Below, piece by piece: positions 12,932 to 25,600 of a stretch of 64,000 nucleotides of DNA. The notes below the pieces were generated by a model. The model ran no database searches. It had not been told where the DNA came from and saw only the letters and a list, made by a program, of their open reading frames with translations. The stretch is from assembly GCF_901933205.1 (NCBI RefSeq), contig NC_044574.1, positions 49,323,609-49,387,608 of the forward strand, in the 5' to 3' direction. This DNA comes from Camarhynchus parvulus. Lineage: Eukaryota > Chordata > Aves > Passeriformes > Thraupidae. The stretch's first letter is position 1. Each line of letters begins with the position of its first letter. The translations under genes were made by a program, and so were the position numbers.

Positions 12932-15110
12932 CCTGGGAAAGCAGAGCCACGGAGAATCATCAGAGGTAAACTTATGGACTGAAGTTTTCTGAGCCTCATG
13001 CCTGCACTTGGGCCTTTGAGCCAAGCAGGCACAGCCTGAATGCATTTAAGGAAGCTTCTTTCCCCTTTAAACACAGTTGCAGTTTGAGAACAGGCAGGGA
13101 ATGAACAGGGTAATCATTCTGCCATGCGCTATCAGCTGTTATTGCCAGCAAGGTCTTTACTGAGCACTCTAACTCCTGAAATAGCTGCAAGAAATGGGGT
13201 CAGTAAAGTACCAATTGTTCATTTAAATTGCAGGGATGGAATCCAGACTGTAACAATATTTGCAGAAACAAGCTTCAAAGGAACACAGGTAGCAATAATT
13301 AATTCCCAATTTCCACCTTTTGGGCAGACTGACCTGGATGAAGAAAAAATAACTGAAACATGAAAGAACAAAAAATTGTTTCTTCAAAAGCACCTCTGAT
13401 GAGGTAGACTGTATCAGGAGAAGGAAGCAATCCTGTTCATTCTGCCCACATATGAGAAGCTGATTTTTTGCTCCATTAGTCTGAATCACATCCAGCTTGG
13501 ATAATACTGAAGGAGTATTTACTGGAGGACGGCTGTTGTGCCTACACATAACACTTCCAAGGATGAAATACATATTAGAAACTGAAAGCAAACAAAGAGG
13601 CCTTTGTTGAGATGACACATCTGTACACAGGAAAGATTGGAAAATACACCAAGCTATATGGCAATGCCATTCTTTTTTATTTGCTCATTCATGCAACTCA
13701 AGCCATGATATTTAATTCATCACTTAAAATGCTTTTACCTCACACAAGTGATTTTCAGATAGTGGCAGATAATTCATTCCATGCTGGATAGCTTCATCAC
13801 TGAGATTCACTGCAAGTTACATGATTTCTTATCTTGTTCTCTGGAAAGTGCATCAAAATTGTGCAGTTAAAAGTAAAGAAGGATCTCAAGGACTCTTCAG
13901 GCTGCCAGCTACAGCAGTGGTTTGGAATCTTTACTCACTGAGAGCCAACAGGAGATATCATGAAGATGACAATACAGAAGCTTTTTGGAATTGGTGGAGT
14001 AACTCACTACATGTGGAGAAAACTATGACAACTCAGTGCAAATACTTTTATGACAGAAGCACATGTTCTTCTATGCTGAAAAATAAAATTATCAACTCTT
14101 ACACAATTCACAGAATACTCACAATAGTAGTAAGTAACTTACAGAAGTAGAAGGGCCATAAAATTTTGTTTTCCACAATGGCTGCATCTCCTGAAAATGC
14201 AACAATTGAAAAAGTAGTGGTCAGTAAGCAAGTACCAAATAGGCATGAGCTACAGAACATTCACTTCAATTAGAAGTCCTTTGTTGTGGCTCCCTCTTTA
14301 AATTAATTTAATGTAGAAGTTGCATCAGTAACTGTGCCAGCATCAAAACTCTTGGGGGCTGAGACACTGCAAGGAACCTTTCCATCATGTCTGAGTTTTT
14401 TCTCTCTGGAAACTCTGGTTGCTAATTAGCTGCAACATTTCTGACAATGGGCCATAGCTTACCAAGGTCCTTTCCAAGTGCCTGTTTTCTTAGAGTTAGT
14501 GTATTTTGAAGGCTTAAAAGAAAAGTGACTCCCTTAACAGATTCTCTGTCTTGGCAGCAGTTTTCTTATTTTGCAGTAGCTGTATTTTATCAGGCATATG
14601 GTACAGTAAAGATTGGTATTAAAGAGATGATGGTGATGTTTAGGTCAGTTTTTAATCTTGGGAACATTTTCTGTCAATTAGGGAGGTTAGCACAAGCTCT
14701 CAGACAGATTTTCAGTTGGAATATGTTGTAAAGCAGCATAACTAACTGATTGCTTTAACTGAGATAATGTATTTCAGCAAGAGTAAGCTGATTTGCACTG
14801 GCAGAGAGCTGGTCTTATGTTATAAAAATTTGCTAATAGTCCTGTGTGCTCTAGAATTCACTAGAGTGCCTGGTACTTCTTGGTCCTCTTGTAATTCAGA
14901 TCAGCATTCCCATCAACTTCAGTACAGCACATATTCTGGAAAGGGCACTGCCATGCTCAGTCTGGCCAAACCTAACATTTTAATGTCTGCCTCCCCTTCC
15001 ACAGTGGAATATCATCTTTTCCTAACATCCTTTGCAGCTGCTGTTATAGGGAGGGGGGTGCTGTCCAACTCAAATGCATTTGGAAATCCTTCTCTTAGAG
15101 AGTAAGCCTT
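12932..15110. other. Intergenic DNA, nothing recognised
   Basis: AT-rich sequence between the two LTRs. It does not look like retroviral internal sequence: there are no reverse transcriptase or gag-like frames, and the LTRs are inverted and of different subfamilies. They are therefore not the two ends of one provirus. Confidence 0.5.
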
Positions 15111-15511
15111 CTTGACTGCCACAGACATCTTTTTATGAAAAATCCTTTCCTTAGGATTTTTCCTCCTGAGAAGCTGAGAGGCCTCAGGAACAAAATGTAA
15201 ACAATGATTATCTGCTGCTGTGGAATGCAACAGGTGGATCTGTGATTGGTCTCATAGAGTTATTTGTAGTTAATGGCCAATCACAGCCCAGCTGGCTCGG
15301 GCTCTCTGTCGGAGCCACAAACCTTTGTTATCATTCCTTTCTATTCTTAGCTTAGCTAGCTTTCTGATGAGATCTTTTTCTTCTATTCTTTTAGTATAGT
15401 TTAAATGTAATATATATCATAAAATAATAAATCAAGCCTTCTGAAACATGGAGTCACCATTCTCGTCTCTTCCCTCATCCAAGAACCCCTGTGAACACCG
15501 TCACACTTGAC
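15111..15511 (+). mobile_element. Solo LTR of an endogenous retrovirus with 6-bp target duplication
   Basis: A 389-bp LTR begins TGCCACAG at 15117 and ends CGTCACA at 15505. It is bounded by perfect 6-bp direct repeats CTTGAC (15111-15116 and 15506-15511). A 6-bp duplication is typical of ERVK/betaretrovirus-like elements. Inside are a CCAATCACAG-type box near 15280, an AATAAA signal at 15426-15431 and a CATGGAGTCACC block near the 3' end. I recognise this layout as an abundant passerine LTR family. No internal retroviral sequence remains, so recombination between two LTRs has probably removed the body. Confidence 0.88.
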
Positions 15512-16345
15512 CTCTAGAAAGAAGTTTTTAAACCATACAAATGTTCAAAGAGTTGCATCTCCATCTCAAAACATGATCCCCCTTAAAGGGTATTTTTTAA
15601 TAATCGGTCCTTCAAAAGCTGTCTGGTTTTGACCAATATTAGAATCTTCTCAGGAGACATGGATCCTTCTTTTCACAGAAGCTCTTCCTTCCAGCGTTTA
15701 AGTTGCATTCACATTAGTGACACCTCCTACTTATTAAACTTAATAGTTCTCCCTTATGACTGCTTACAAACACTGTTGCAGTCAGGCACTTAGAGAAATT
15801 TAAAGTTTCATTCGAAATATGAACCACCTTCTTCTCTAAAAAGCCAAAATTACTGCTAAAGGCAACTTAATTCTTCCTTGAATCAAGGCAGAGAGAGAGA
15901 TTCTTTCTTATGTTTGGTACTAAACACTCTCCTCAGGATTACTCCAGTAAAACATTCAACAGAGAGCTGCAAGATTGGAGTGACCTCACCAGGGAAGGCA
16001 GGCTGGGAGCTGAGGATGGCAACAGCATGAGCTGGGCACTGACCTGAGTGAGTGACTGGGCATGGCCCTGAGGTGCCTGAGCTGGGCAGCCCAGGCAGAG
16101 CAGAGGCAGTGACATCTTCTACCAGCACTCCAGAAACCATGAGGGAAAGTATCAAGTCAGGTCTGCTGTCAAGCCAGGAAACCCAGCAGCAATCTGGGAG
16201 CAGAACTGAAACATGGGCACTTAGAACTTTGATCAGACCAAGACTGAAGGTCTGGGTTTGAGATTGCATGGAGCTCCTGGACAATGAGCAGCCAGTGAGG
16301 ATGGAGGAACCTGCTGAAGTCTCTTGTCAAGGGAGGGGTTTGTCC
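15512..16345. other. Flank of CR1, origin unclear
   Basis: No exon is recognised. From about 15970 the sequence becomes GC-richer and may be an unrecognised upstream part of the CR1 copy that follows. Confidence 0.35.
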
Positions 16346-16866
16346 TGCTCTGCTCTGCACTGGGCTGGCCTCACCCCAAGTCCTGTGTGCAGTTTTGGGT
16401 GCCACAACATAAGAAAGATGCTGAAACTCTTAGAGACTGACCCAAGGAGAGCAACAAAGATGGTGAAAGGCCTTGAGGGGAAGCTGTGTGAGCAGTGGCT
16501 GAGGTCACTGGGTCTGTTCAGCCTGGGGCAGAGAAAACTGAGGGGAGACCTCACTGCAGTCACAACTTCCTGGCGAGGGGAAGAGCTGGGGCAGACACCG
16601 ATCTCTTGTCTGTGGTGACCAGGGACAGGACCTGAGGGAATGGCCTGAAGTTGTGTCAGGGGAGGTTTAGGTTCGATATTAGGAAAGGTCCTTCACCCTT
16701 TGGGCGCTGGAACAGCTTCCCAGGGAAGTGGCCACAGCACCAAGCCTGAGTTCAAGAATCACTTGGACAATGCTCTCAGGGATATGGTGTGACTCCTGGG
16801 GGTGGGTCTGTGCAGGGGCAGGAGCTGAACTCAGCTCTGTGATCTGTGATTCTGTGATTCTGTAAT
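16346..16866 (+). mobile_element. CR1 LINE 3' portion
   Basis: Shows successive CR1 landmarks in plus orientation: CTGTGTGCAGTTTTGGGTGC, AACAAAGATGGTGAA, CTGTTCAGCCTGG, GAGGGGAGACCTCA, GTGTCAGGGGAGGTTTAGGT, TTCAAGAATCACTTGGACAA, and a final run of TGATTCTG octamers at about 16846-16864. It is 5'-truncated and diverged, with small deletions and no intact reading frame. It is the longest recognisable LINE copy in the window. Confidence 0.85.
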
Positions 16867-17834
16867 TAGAGATCATTGGTATACTCTGGACTCTAACAAA
16901 ATATGAAAGAATACAGTTCTTAATTACAGCATGACCAATCACACAGTATGAACAACAGATTCAAATAACACTTAGCAATTATTTCCAGTAGGCTGAAATA
17001 TAACTGAATAAAATGCTTGCTTAAAAATTTAGAAAAAAGGAAAAAAATAGTCTTGTTTGCAAACTGAACAGTACAAAAGCTTAAAGGGTTTAAATTAATC
17101 AAATAAATTATTAATTACAATTATCTCATCCATTAGAGTGGTACATCTAAATTCACCAGCAAGCATCAGGGTCCTTTACATTGGTCCCCAGAGAGACATT
17201 TCAAAGTACAAACACCATCCTATAGGGACTAGAAGAGAGGACCTCTTTCAATTGAATGTCTCACCACCAGTTTTCCAAGCTCAAACTACTCTTCCCCTTA
17301 CCTGGCCTAGTAAATCATTGTTTTCTACAAGTGAGAATATCCCTTCAGTAAGAGTGACTGTGGATATTGCTTAGCAAGACCCCGGAACCCTGAGGTTAAG
17401 CACATTCTGGAAAGTGGAGGGTGGAAGGGCAAGGGGAAGAACATTTCGGGCAAGATCCAAAGTGAACCAAGACCATTTCCTTCTTCTGTAAAGAATTTAA
17501 CACTGAAAAGAAGCCCTAACAGGGTAGGACATGTGGATTGATTTTGCCCAGAATATTCTCTTTCAGAAGAGAAGGAACAAGCATTTCTTTTTCAAACGCT
17601 GAATATGGGGAGTGGTAAGATGTTCCCCAGAAGCAGTAAGTCACCCAAGCCCCATGAAGGTTGGATTCATGGGTCGATGGGTATCACCCCCTTCCCTGCC
17701 CCTGTGTGTCCAATATGTGCAGGTGGGTGATGGGATTGTGCGTTGTGTCCATGGAAAGAGAGAGCACAGGTGTCAAAGTGGGAATTACAGCACTCAGCCT
17801 GGAAAAACTTAGGTCAGCAGCTTAGAGTTTCAAT
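16867..17834. other. Intergenic DNA, nothing recognised
   Basis: AT-rich up to about 17130, then mixed. No exon, RNA gene or repeat that I can support. Confidence 0.4.
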
Positions 17835-17905
17835 GACAGAGCAAGGACCAGAGTGTGGGTCCCACAAGTCACAATCTAGTGCCTGATTCACTAGACCACA
17901 ACCCA
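17835..17905 (+). mobile_element. Possible ancient CORE-SINE/MIR-like tail
   Basis: The order 'AGAGCAAGGACC...GTGGGTCCC...CTAGTGCCTGATTCACTAGACCACA' resembles the 3' part of MIR/CORE-SINEs, where a 'non-standard entry, then ACTAGACCAC' pattern recurs. The copy is degraded and the call rests on memory of the family, not alignment. Confidence 0.35.
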
Positions 17906-18504
17906 GATTGCTTAAGAAAAGGTCTTAAAATATATGTAGCATGAAGTTTTTACATGTTACTCTACCAGGATCAATAGGACAATTCTGCAGAACTATGTTC
18001 TACTAAAACTCAAAAGACTGATTAGAACAAAAGTTTCAATAGTATATTTTTGTGATACCATTTATTATCCTGCACAACTTGACATAGTGTAGTATATTGC
18101 ACCTATAAATCAGTTGCAGCAAATTATTTAATGATGCATTAACTGTGGAATTTCACATATATTACAGTTCTTTAGCCAATGTTGAATGCTTTTTCAACAG
18201 CTTAATCCATCCCTGAAGTACCAAGCAGGCATATTCATTCATCATCAGGGTGCACATAGTCTTCTCTTTGCTCTTTTTTATTTTATTAAAGCCCTCGATC
18301 TACAAGCATGACATTAAATAATTCCCCAGAGCCTTTTCCTCACAACATTCCCACCACCATCCTCACACTTTTATTGGGGAAAAAAAGATCTTTTCGTTCA
18401 CTATTAGGTTCTCTTTGTCCTTTGGCACAGGTTAAGCCTGGCATCGACTTGGACAACACTGTGGACAACACATAGATGACTCATTGGGGCCCAGGTGACA
18501 AAAG
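17906..18504. other. Intergenic DNA, nothing recognised
   Basis: AT-rich sequence with no gene or clear repeat. Diverged LINE sequence may begin at about 18440, where GGCATCGACTTGGA-like text resembles CR1 ORF2. Confidence 0.4.
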
Positions 18505-18690
18505 ATAGGAGAAGGTGGAGTTACTGAATGTCTTCTTTGCTTCAGTCTTTACTGCTAATGCCAGCCCTCAGGAATCCCAAACCCTAGAGGCAAGAGAGAA
18601 AGATGCTCTTTGTTGAGGAGGATTGAGCTAGAAATCATACAGAAAAGCTGGATACCCACAAACTCAAGCGTCCTTAACAAGTTCCTCCAT
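18505..18690 (+). pseudogene. CR1 ORF2 fragment, decayed
   Basis: Translated in one frame this reads EKVELLNVFFASVFTANASP, followed by QESQTLEAREK. That is the conserved stretch between the endonuclease and reverse transcriptase of CR1-type ORF2 (usual form near LLNxFFASVFT). A stop follows soon after and another interrupts the next segment (from about 18623, EEDxxR-like), so it is dead. It is a separate insertion from the 16.3-kb copy, or an internal remnant left by deletion. Confidence 0.75.
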
Positions 18691-20903
18691 TTGGGGAAAA
18701 GCTGTGCAACCTTTAGCTGTTAGAATCACCTTTCCAAGCATCTTCCATTTCCTCCAGGTCCTGCGTAAAACTGCTTCAAATCCTGGAGAGCAATGTGGAG
18801 AGTGATGATTGATTTTTTCTTCTGCCACTTGTCACTGCTGGAACAGGAAGAGAGAATAACTCGCTTGTGGCTGTTCTTGGCAATTGTCTTTCCTCTCCAT
18901 TCACCTACAGAGATAAATCCTGCCATGGCAGAACATAGCCTTAAGGAAACTCTTCTGTACAGTATGGAATGTTAACATTGGATTTCATTTTATAACATTG
19001 GTTTTTAAAAGTCCTCCCCTTCAGTTGGTACCTCTCTTACTGCAATATTAGTTCTAAATGTCCTATGTGCTTTTTCTTCTAGCTATTCTTTGTGTCCTCA
19101 CTAGAGGTAATTTGTGCAGATCCTGCCAGTTCAATCTTTATGCAGAGTAACAATGGCACAAGGATAGCAAGTTGGATCATGTTGCTTTCTTTTTCTACTT
19201 TAGAAATGGAGCACAAATGTCTGAGGCATTATTCCTGGTCTTGGATAGCCTTCTTAGGAAAAACCTCAGGATACTGTTTGATAAATAGAAGCATTTTGGA
19301 AAAACAGTGTGGATTCTAGGAGGGAAAATTGGGCTAGAACTCTAGAGAAAATGAGGAAAGCAAAAGCTTGTAATTCAACAGTATACAGGGAGAAAAGGGT
19401 GACCTTTTCTAACAACCTGCCTCCCTAACAACCACTGTAGAAAGTAGGCAGAGGGGACAAGACCTGATTTCTGAAAACACAAAGCCTCCCCTTTCAGGGA
19501 GTTGGGAGGATGTCTCCAGCCAGTGCATCATCCTAGCAGGATGTCTCCAGCCAGCATACAGTCCTAGCACAAGACACTGAGCTGCGTTACAGCTGCAGAC
19601 TTGTCACCTGTGCAGCACACACACACACCTCTGTAAGAGGTAGGAAGCAATATTGTAGCATTGTAGCAACAATGTGAGAAAGGTCAGAAAGAGACTTTAT
19701 AGGAAGGAAAGATGATCCACGCCAGCTCTCTAATGCCACAAACTCACAAGTACCAAGATGTGTGCATGCAAACAGGCTTCTAAGCAGTCAGGCCCTAAGA
19801 GACTGAGACAGCAATGAGGAGCAATAGCTATCCAGCCCACCTTAACATCTTAGGATGATGACCGCTGGTTGGATTTTGATAGGGTTTTTTTTACCCTGAA
19901 GGAGCTGGCAGTGATTCCACCATTAAAGCATCTCACCTTTTATACTCATATAAACAGTCAAGAAAATTTCCAAAGACAAAATATTTTTTAAGGAAATAAT
20001 TGCCCTCTTATAACCATTTCTCCCAGACGCTTTAATGAGTAATATCCAAGGGATCAGGGCTTATATATGCTGGAAACAAAGCAAGTGACAGCATTGCTTT
20101 TGGGGCCCCCCAAATCCTCCTGATACTCAGGTACTTTCCTGAAGGTCAACAGAAAATAATTCAAGGATCACAGTTTATAATCAGTCAAAATTATTAGTTG
20201 AAGTACTTTTAGGCAAATTACTCATCCTGCCTCATGTTTTGCACCTTTTCAAGTGTTCCTGTCTTATCCAATGAGTAATCTCTAACCTGACAATTTGGGT
20301 ATTCATATCAGCTAAGCATATTTTCCAATGTGTCACTGAACTGGTAATCCATCTCCTTCTTTCCCTATCACTAGGTATGGAACATTTAATAATTGACACT
20401 TTATACAGTCAGTATTAAATCATGTTGGCAGAACTCTTCATTTATTGGTCTCAGGACAATCCTTTTCTCTCCTTCCTAGTGGAAGGGGTAGAGGAGTAAG
20501 GAGAAAGGAGAAGTCAATCTCTACCCCTGAGTGTATGTGATTTTCCAGTGAGAGGGTGGAAGGAAGGGGGAAAGCTGTTCTACTCTTGGATAGAGCCTTG
20601 AAAAACAAGTGATAGCAAAGTCCTGGTCCAGCCTCAGTAAGCACAAGGCACCACTTGCCTCTAGTTCAGTGCCACAGCTTACTGCCTCTAGCCAAGGGTC
20701 AGCAAACTCAGGGCTGACTCAGACCTTCCCCTGGTATGTATAGATGCACAAAGACTTTGTGCACAAGCAACAAGATAAAGAGCAGAGCTGAGCAGGAAAG
20801 AATAGAATACAAGAGGTGAAATTGGGATCTTGGCCAGATTTCTGAACCTCCTGCCCACGGACTGCGGTGTGCCAGGCCAAAGAGCTCCAGCTCTTTGTGT
20901 GAC
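18691..20903. other. Intergenic DNA with one short tandem duplication
   Basis: No gene is recognised. The only structure seen is the 31-bp duplication at 19508-19569, annotated separately. Confidence 0.45.
19508..19569. repeat. Two-copy 31-bp tandem duplication
   Basis: Two adjacent 31-bp units both start GGATGTCTCCAGCCAG and end TCCTAGCA. They differ at a few central positions, so the duplication is not brand new. Confidence 0.9.
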
Positions 20904-21010
20904 AGAATCACAGAATGGGTCAGGATGGAAGGGAACACAGTGGGTTGTCTGCTCCAACTTCCCTGCTCAAGAAGGGTCATCCCAGAGCACATGGCGCAGG
21001 ACTGTGTCCC
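20904..21010 (-). mobile_element. CR1 LINE 3'-end fragment
   Basis: The plus strand reads AGAATCACAGAATGGGTCAG, then GGTTGTCTGCTCCAAC, CCCTGCTCAAGAAGGGTCAT and CCCAGAGCACATGGCGCAGG. This is the reverse complement of a songbird CR1 3' end. It is short, 5'-truncated and non-coding. Confidence 0.85.
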
Positions 21011-22569
21011 TCCTGCTCTGCTCATGCTGCTACCAGTGTGCCCCAGGACCAGGGATGTCCCTGCCCTCCTGTGCTGGCAGGAGCACTGCCTCACATCTCA
21101 TTAGCTGAACAAGGTCAGTTGCTTTCTCCCCAGTGACAGCTGTGCAGACTGCCTTCTATTCTTGTATCACACCTCTTTGTCTCTCTGTGATCTCTCTGGG
21201 CTGAGGAGTAAATTATTTTCACTGCCCACATAAGTTCTGCCTTCCCCATTCTCCCTTTCCCTCCCAAGCCTGTGTTCTCCTTGTGTTTGGCACATGAAGT
21301 AAACATCTTCTAGGCAGGACTGGCATCATACCCTGCACCCAAGGCGTCTCCTCTGTCCTGGCTGGGCTGTAGGTGCCCAGAGCATGCAGTTCCTGTCTCT
21401 CTACAGGCACAAGCACATCATCACCTTCTAAATGGAGAAGTTTGCTGAACAGTCCTAAAAATGGCACTGTGTCTAAAAGCAGAAGTTGTTGGGCACCCGT
21501 CTGGCATTAACACCTGGTTACTTCTGGAAGTCAGTTTTGAATGTTCCCCAGTGGATGTCCTCTGTTTGCTGAAAGCCAGTGAGATTATTATTGGGAAATT
21601 TACCATTTGAGTCATCTCTTTCTCTGACAAAATTGGCTCTACACTTTTGCAAACAGGAAGATTTATTTTCCCTCAAAATAAATATTGATAAACTTACTTC
21701 AGTCAATATTTACTATTTGGTTATGGGAAGAAGCAAAAAAGTCTAGCCCAAAGTTTAATAGAGTTTGATGTCTGTTTTTTATCTACACTACAAACACAAT
21801 ATCATACTGCTATCTTGGCAAAGAAGGAAAATTAGTTTTTATTCATATTACTGAAATGCTATGGGGCACTTCGTAGCAGGAAAATTATAGGAGCCTGAGG
21901 CTTGTGCACCAGTCACATTTTTACAGCCAACAGCTTTGTGCTTGTTTCAATTATTTGGGGGGAATACTGAGGTGTGAGTTCAATGTGACCTGTCACTTCT
22001 GTTCTAAAAGGCTGCATCTCCATAACATCTCCATGACACAGAGGCTCTCCTCTTATTCCAGAAGTAGATGTTTCACAATCATCCTAAACACCACAGTGCT
22101 TGCTTATGGAGCTCTTCACTGTGCTGTGTGAACACATGTGCACTAATTTGACCTGGCATAAATTCATAATTCCTGACACCTAGAAAATGAACATATTACC
22201 TTATTAAATGCTGCTCACTCACAAATGCACAGACCAGCTGTTTCTTCCCTCCATTATTGAACTGTGGCAAGCACTTTCCAGAGGAAAATTAAAAGTAATG
22301 ATTACAATCAATTTAAAAAATTCAGTTTAAATTCTGCTACATGGGGAACCTCAACATATTTTTAAAATGTTGTCTTGTATTTTTTTTTTAAGTTCCAACG
22401 TGTTACATTGGATCCCCAATAGATAAAATATCTCCATTCAAAAACACAGGTTTGTTTACTTTGGAAAATGTGCATACACCTAAGCAGAAACAGAAAAACT
22501 GACTGTAGAAATATGGGACACCATGTGAGTGAAACAAAAGTTATTCTGGTCTTTGGCATGTGCGTGTGC
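21011..22569. other. Intergenic DNA, nothing recognised
   Basis: Mixed composition. The overlapping short frames near 20.9-21.5 kb partly derive from the CR1 fragment and are not genes. Confidence 0.45.

Positions 22570-22603
<34 letters not shown>
22570..22603. repeat. (TG)n microsatellite
   Basis: About 17 uninterrupted TG units, a likely polymorphic marker. Translation of the complementary strand gives a meaningless His-Thr repeat. Confidence 0.97.
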
Positions 22604-22604
<1 letters not shown>

Positions 22605-25600
22605 ACACACTCCCTCCCTTTCCTGTCCCTCAGGGGCAATGTCATTTGTCCTAAGAACACCAGGTGTGTATTAATTATGTTCATCTAATTAATGCTTCCA
22701 GAGATGGGGGAGTCCAGAGGATTGTGATTGACTTGGGTGCACATCGGCCTGCAAAAGGGTGTAAAAACCTGATGGGCCATTGGGATAAAGTGGTCTCTCC
22801 AGGCTGTGAGTAAAAGCCCTAAGAGCTGCTCAAATACAGAGAGAAAATCCTAAAATAGCTCTGTAGGTGCTTTGCTGCTTTTTAATTGTCATTTCTGCAA
22901 GGCCAGAGACTGTAAACCTATAATAGATTAGTTGTTATTTAGATACTGTATTATCAATATTTGGATACTGTGTTAGCAATGCATCTCCTCCTAATCATCC
23001 ATGCAATCACTGAGTCCTACTTGTCCCACCTGGCTGAGACCCTTCTCTTGACCACTCTGCTTCACACTTCTCTTCCTAAAATATTCTGAGACTGTGGTGA
23101 AATATGATACCAACCATTTCAGGCAGTGGATGATGACTAAACTCTCCACAAGATGGCTGAAATTCAGCTGTCTGAGGGCTCTGATCAAGTCATAAGAGAA
23201 TTTGCAATACTCAAACAGTTTCAACCAATATCAAGAGATTACACTCCTTTCCCAGTTCTGGTAATTTTTCACAGTTCAACATAGAATACTTCTTGCGCAC
23301 GAAATACTTTACGTATGGCTTGCATTAAATTGCACCCAAAGAACATTTTCGGTGCAAGCAGGGGATAAAAATTACTGCTTTGCAGAGTTATTGATGCAGG
23401 CAGGCAGCAGGTGTCATTCCTGCCCACACACCCCCTGCTTCTTCTTCTTGCTTTGTAAAGTATGGATTTTTAATGGATACTTTTCCTTTGTATTTCAGCA
23501 ACTTTGACTGTAGAAAGCAGCAACCATGTCCTGATTAATATGCATTCTGCAAGAGCGCTTTACCTGGCAGAACAAATCACTAGCATTGGAGCCAGCATGC
23601 AAATCTTGATTTACAACCACCATCAACGCCTGCCAAGTGACAGTTCTGATGGAGGCAGCCAGAACTACCTCTGTTTGTTGTTCTCATTTCAACACAGCCC
23701 TCCTTCTCTCCTTTGCACCTTGCCTTCTGCACGGGTGTATTTGTCAATGAGCTTTGGCTAAGATTTGTGTTCCAGTGACTTACTTGGTTTCCATCACACA
23801 GTGATTGCTGCTGGTCCAGGAGTGACATCTTTTTCTGGGTGCTGTTCTCCCACTCTCTTGGCTTTAGGTGACCTTGGCTTCATTGGTATTCAGTCAGTGT
23901 CAGAGATGGGCTTGCTTCAGCTGCCTGGGCCCCGGTGAGCAGGTGGAGAAATGACCGGTTGAAAATGAGTTGTTAAGACCAGTACAGCAAAAAGATTGAT
24001 GCAATTAATTTTTCATTACGTACAGTGTCTGTGGATTGTAATCAGCTTGGATTGTTCTTCCTCTGAGGCACAAATAAAATGCAAATGGTTTTTGAATGAA
24101 AGGAAACGTTCTTTATGTGGCACTGTACTATTCAGAGCTGCAAAATGGCTTGAAATAAATGGGGATTATGAGGAATGTTTTATGAATCCGCCTAGGAGAA
24201 CTTAATATTAAGTTTCATATGGGAAAACCACAGGTGAGTTTCCCATCAGATGAACATATTACTGCTCAAGAAACTGGAAACAAGAGCCAAAGGCTTTAAG
24301 CCTTATTTAATACTACTAATACCTAGCTCTTTCCAGGAGGACATGTCAATGCTCTTCGCAGCAAAAGTACTTGTCTTAGAGGTGGGTTTAAAATTAAGTA
24401 TCTTTCCCAAGCTCCCTCTCATCCCTACAGCAAGGAGTAGAAGGCATGTGTGCTGTGCCCTGTCAAGAGCTTTACCCCTTGGTGACACTTTAGATCTCAG
24501 TGCAGCTCTGAACCAGCCCCTGCACCCTGCAAAGCATCCAGGCGCACAGAATTCCTGTGTCGTGGAGTTCTTCAGAAGCTTGACCACAGAGTCTTAACAG
24601 GAACATGCTATAGAGAATAAGATGGTAGGTCTGGAAACAAAATAAAAATCAGTTTCTGCATTTCCCCCAAAAGAGAGTGAGAGGGACACCTTGGTAGGAG
24701 AAATGGATGATTTCCTCACAAGCACATTCAGGATGAAGAGGAAATGGGAGGGAATACAATGAGATTTTATTGCCTGCAAAATATGAATGGCTTTGTTGTC
24801 AAAGGAATTACCAGCAATGCCAAGGCAAGGGTTTGCTAGATTTCCATGTTATTTTGTGCAGTCAGTCCTTCCTTCTGAGTATTGCTATAGCATAAGCACA
24901 TTTTAAGACTTAAAAGACCTCATAAACTACTGGATAAAAGGCTGAAGTGACCACCCACCTATGACAGTCAGTAGAGGATAACATTTCTGATCCTCTGCTC
25001 TAGGAAGCCCTAGCAGTGCCACTCTCTCTTCAGAAGTGTGAAGTGACTGGCTCCCATAAATTCTACATAGGCACACGTGTTTTAGAACATCAATCAAATC
25101 CTGATGATACCAGTGAGCCATACAACTTCATTCACAGCTTGGGGACTGTTTCCTTCTTCTGTTGCTTTCTAAGAATTAATCTAGACTGTCAGGCTAGGAG
25201 ATGTAGTCTCTGACAGCAACATGCACCAGCAACTCCTGCTGGAGGAGCCCAGGCTGTGCGTACCATTGCTCCGGTCAGCAGGGGTTGTCACTGTTGGGCA
25301 CTAATGGAGAGCTCTGCTCCACTGCAGTCGGTGTTAATTCTGTTTACATGATTCACAGAAAGGCTACACCAAAGATGACTGACTTGGGGAAATCACAGAA
25401 CAATTTTTCCCTTACTTTCATGGTGAGACACTGCTGTTTGGTTTCACAGTGCCTATTAGTTTAAACATTATTCATTTCAGATGATTGTGGCAGAGGCTAA
25501 CCGTGTATCCAAAACCAGACGTTTGTGTTTCAGAACAAAAGAAGAAACATTTAAATCCATGAGTACGATCGAGTACTTTTCTTTCTTTGTTCGCATTCTC

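Noticed and set aside
12446..15511. The two LTRs as ends of one provirus
   Set aside because: They are in opposite orientation, belong to different subfamilies, each has its own flanking repeat, and no gag/pol/env lies between them.
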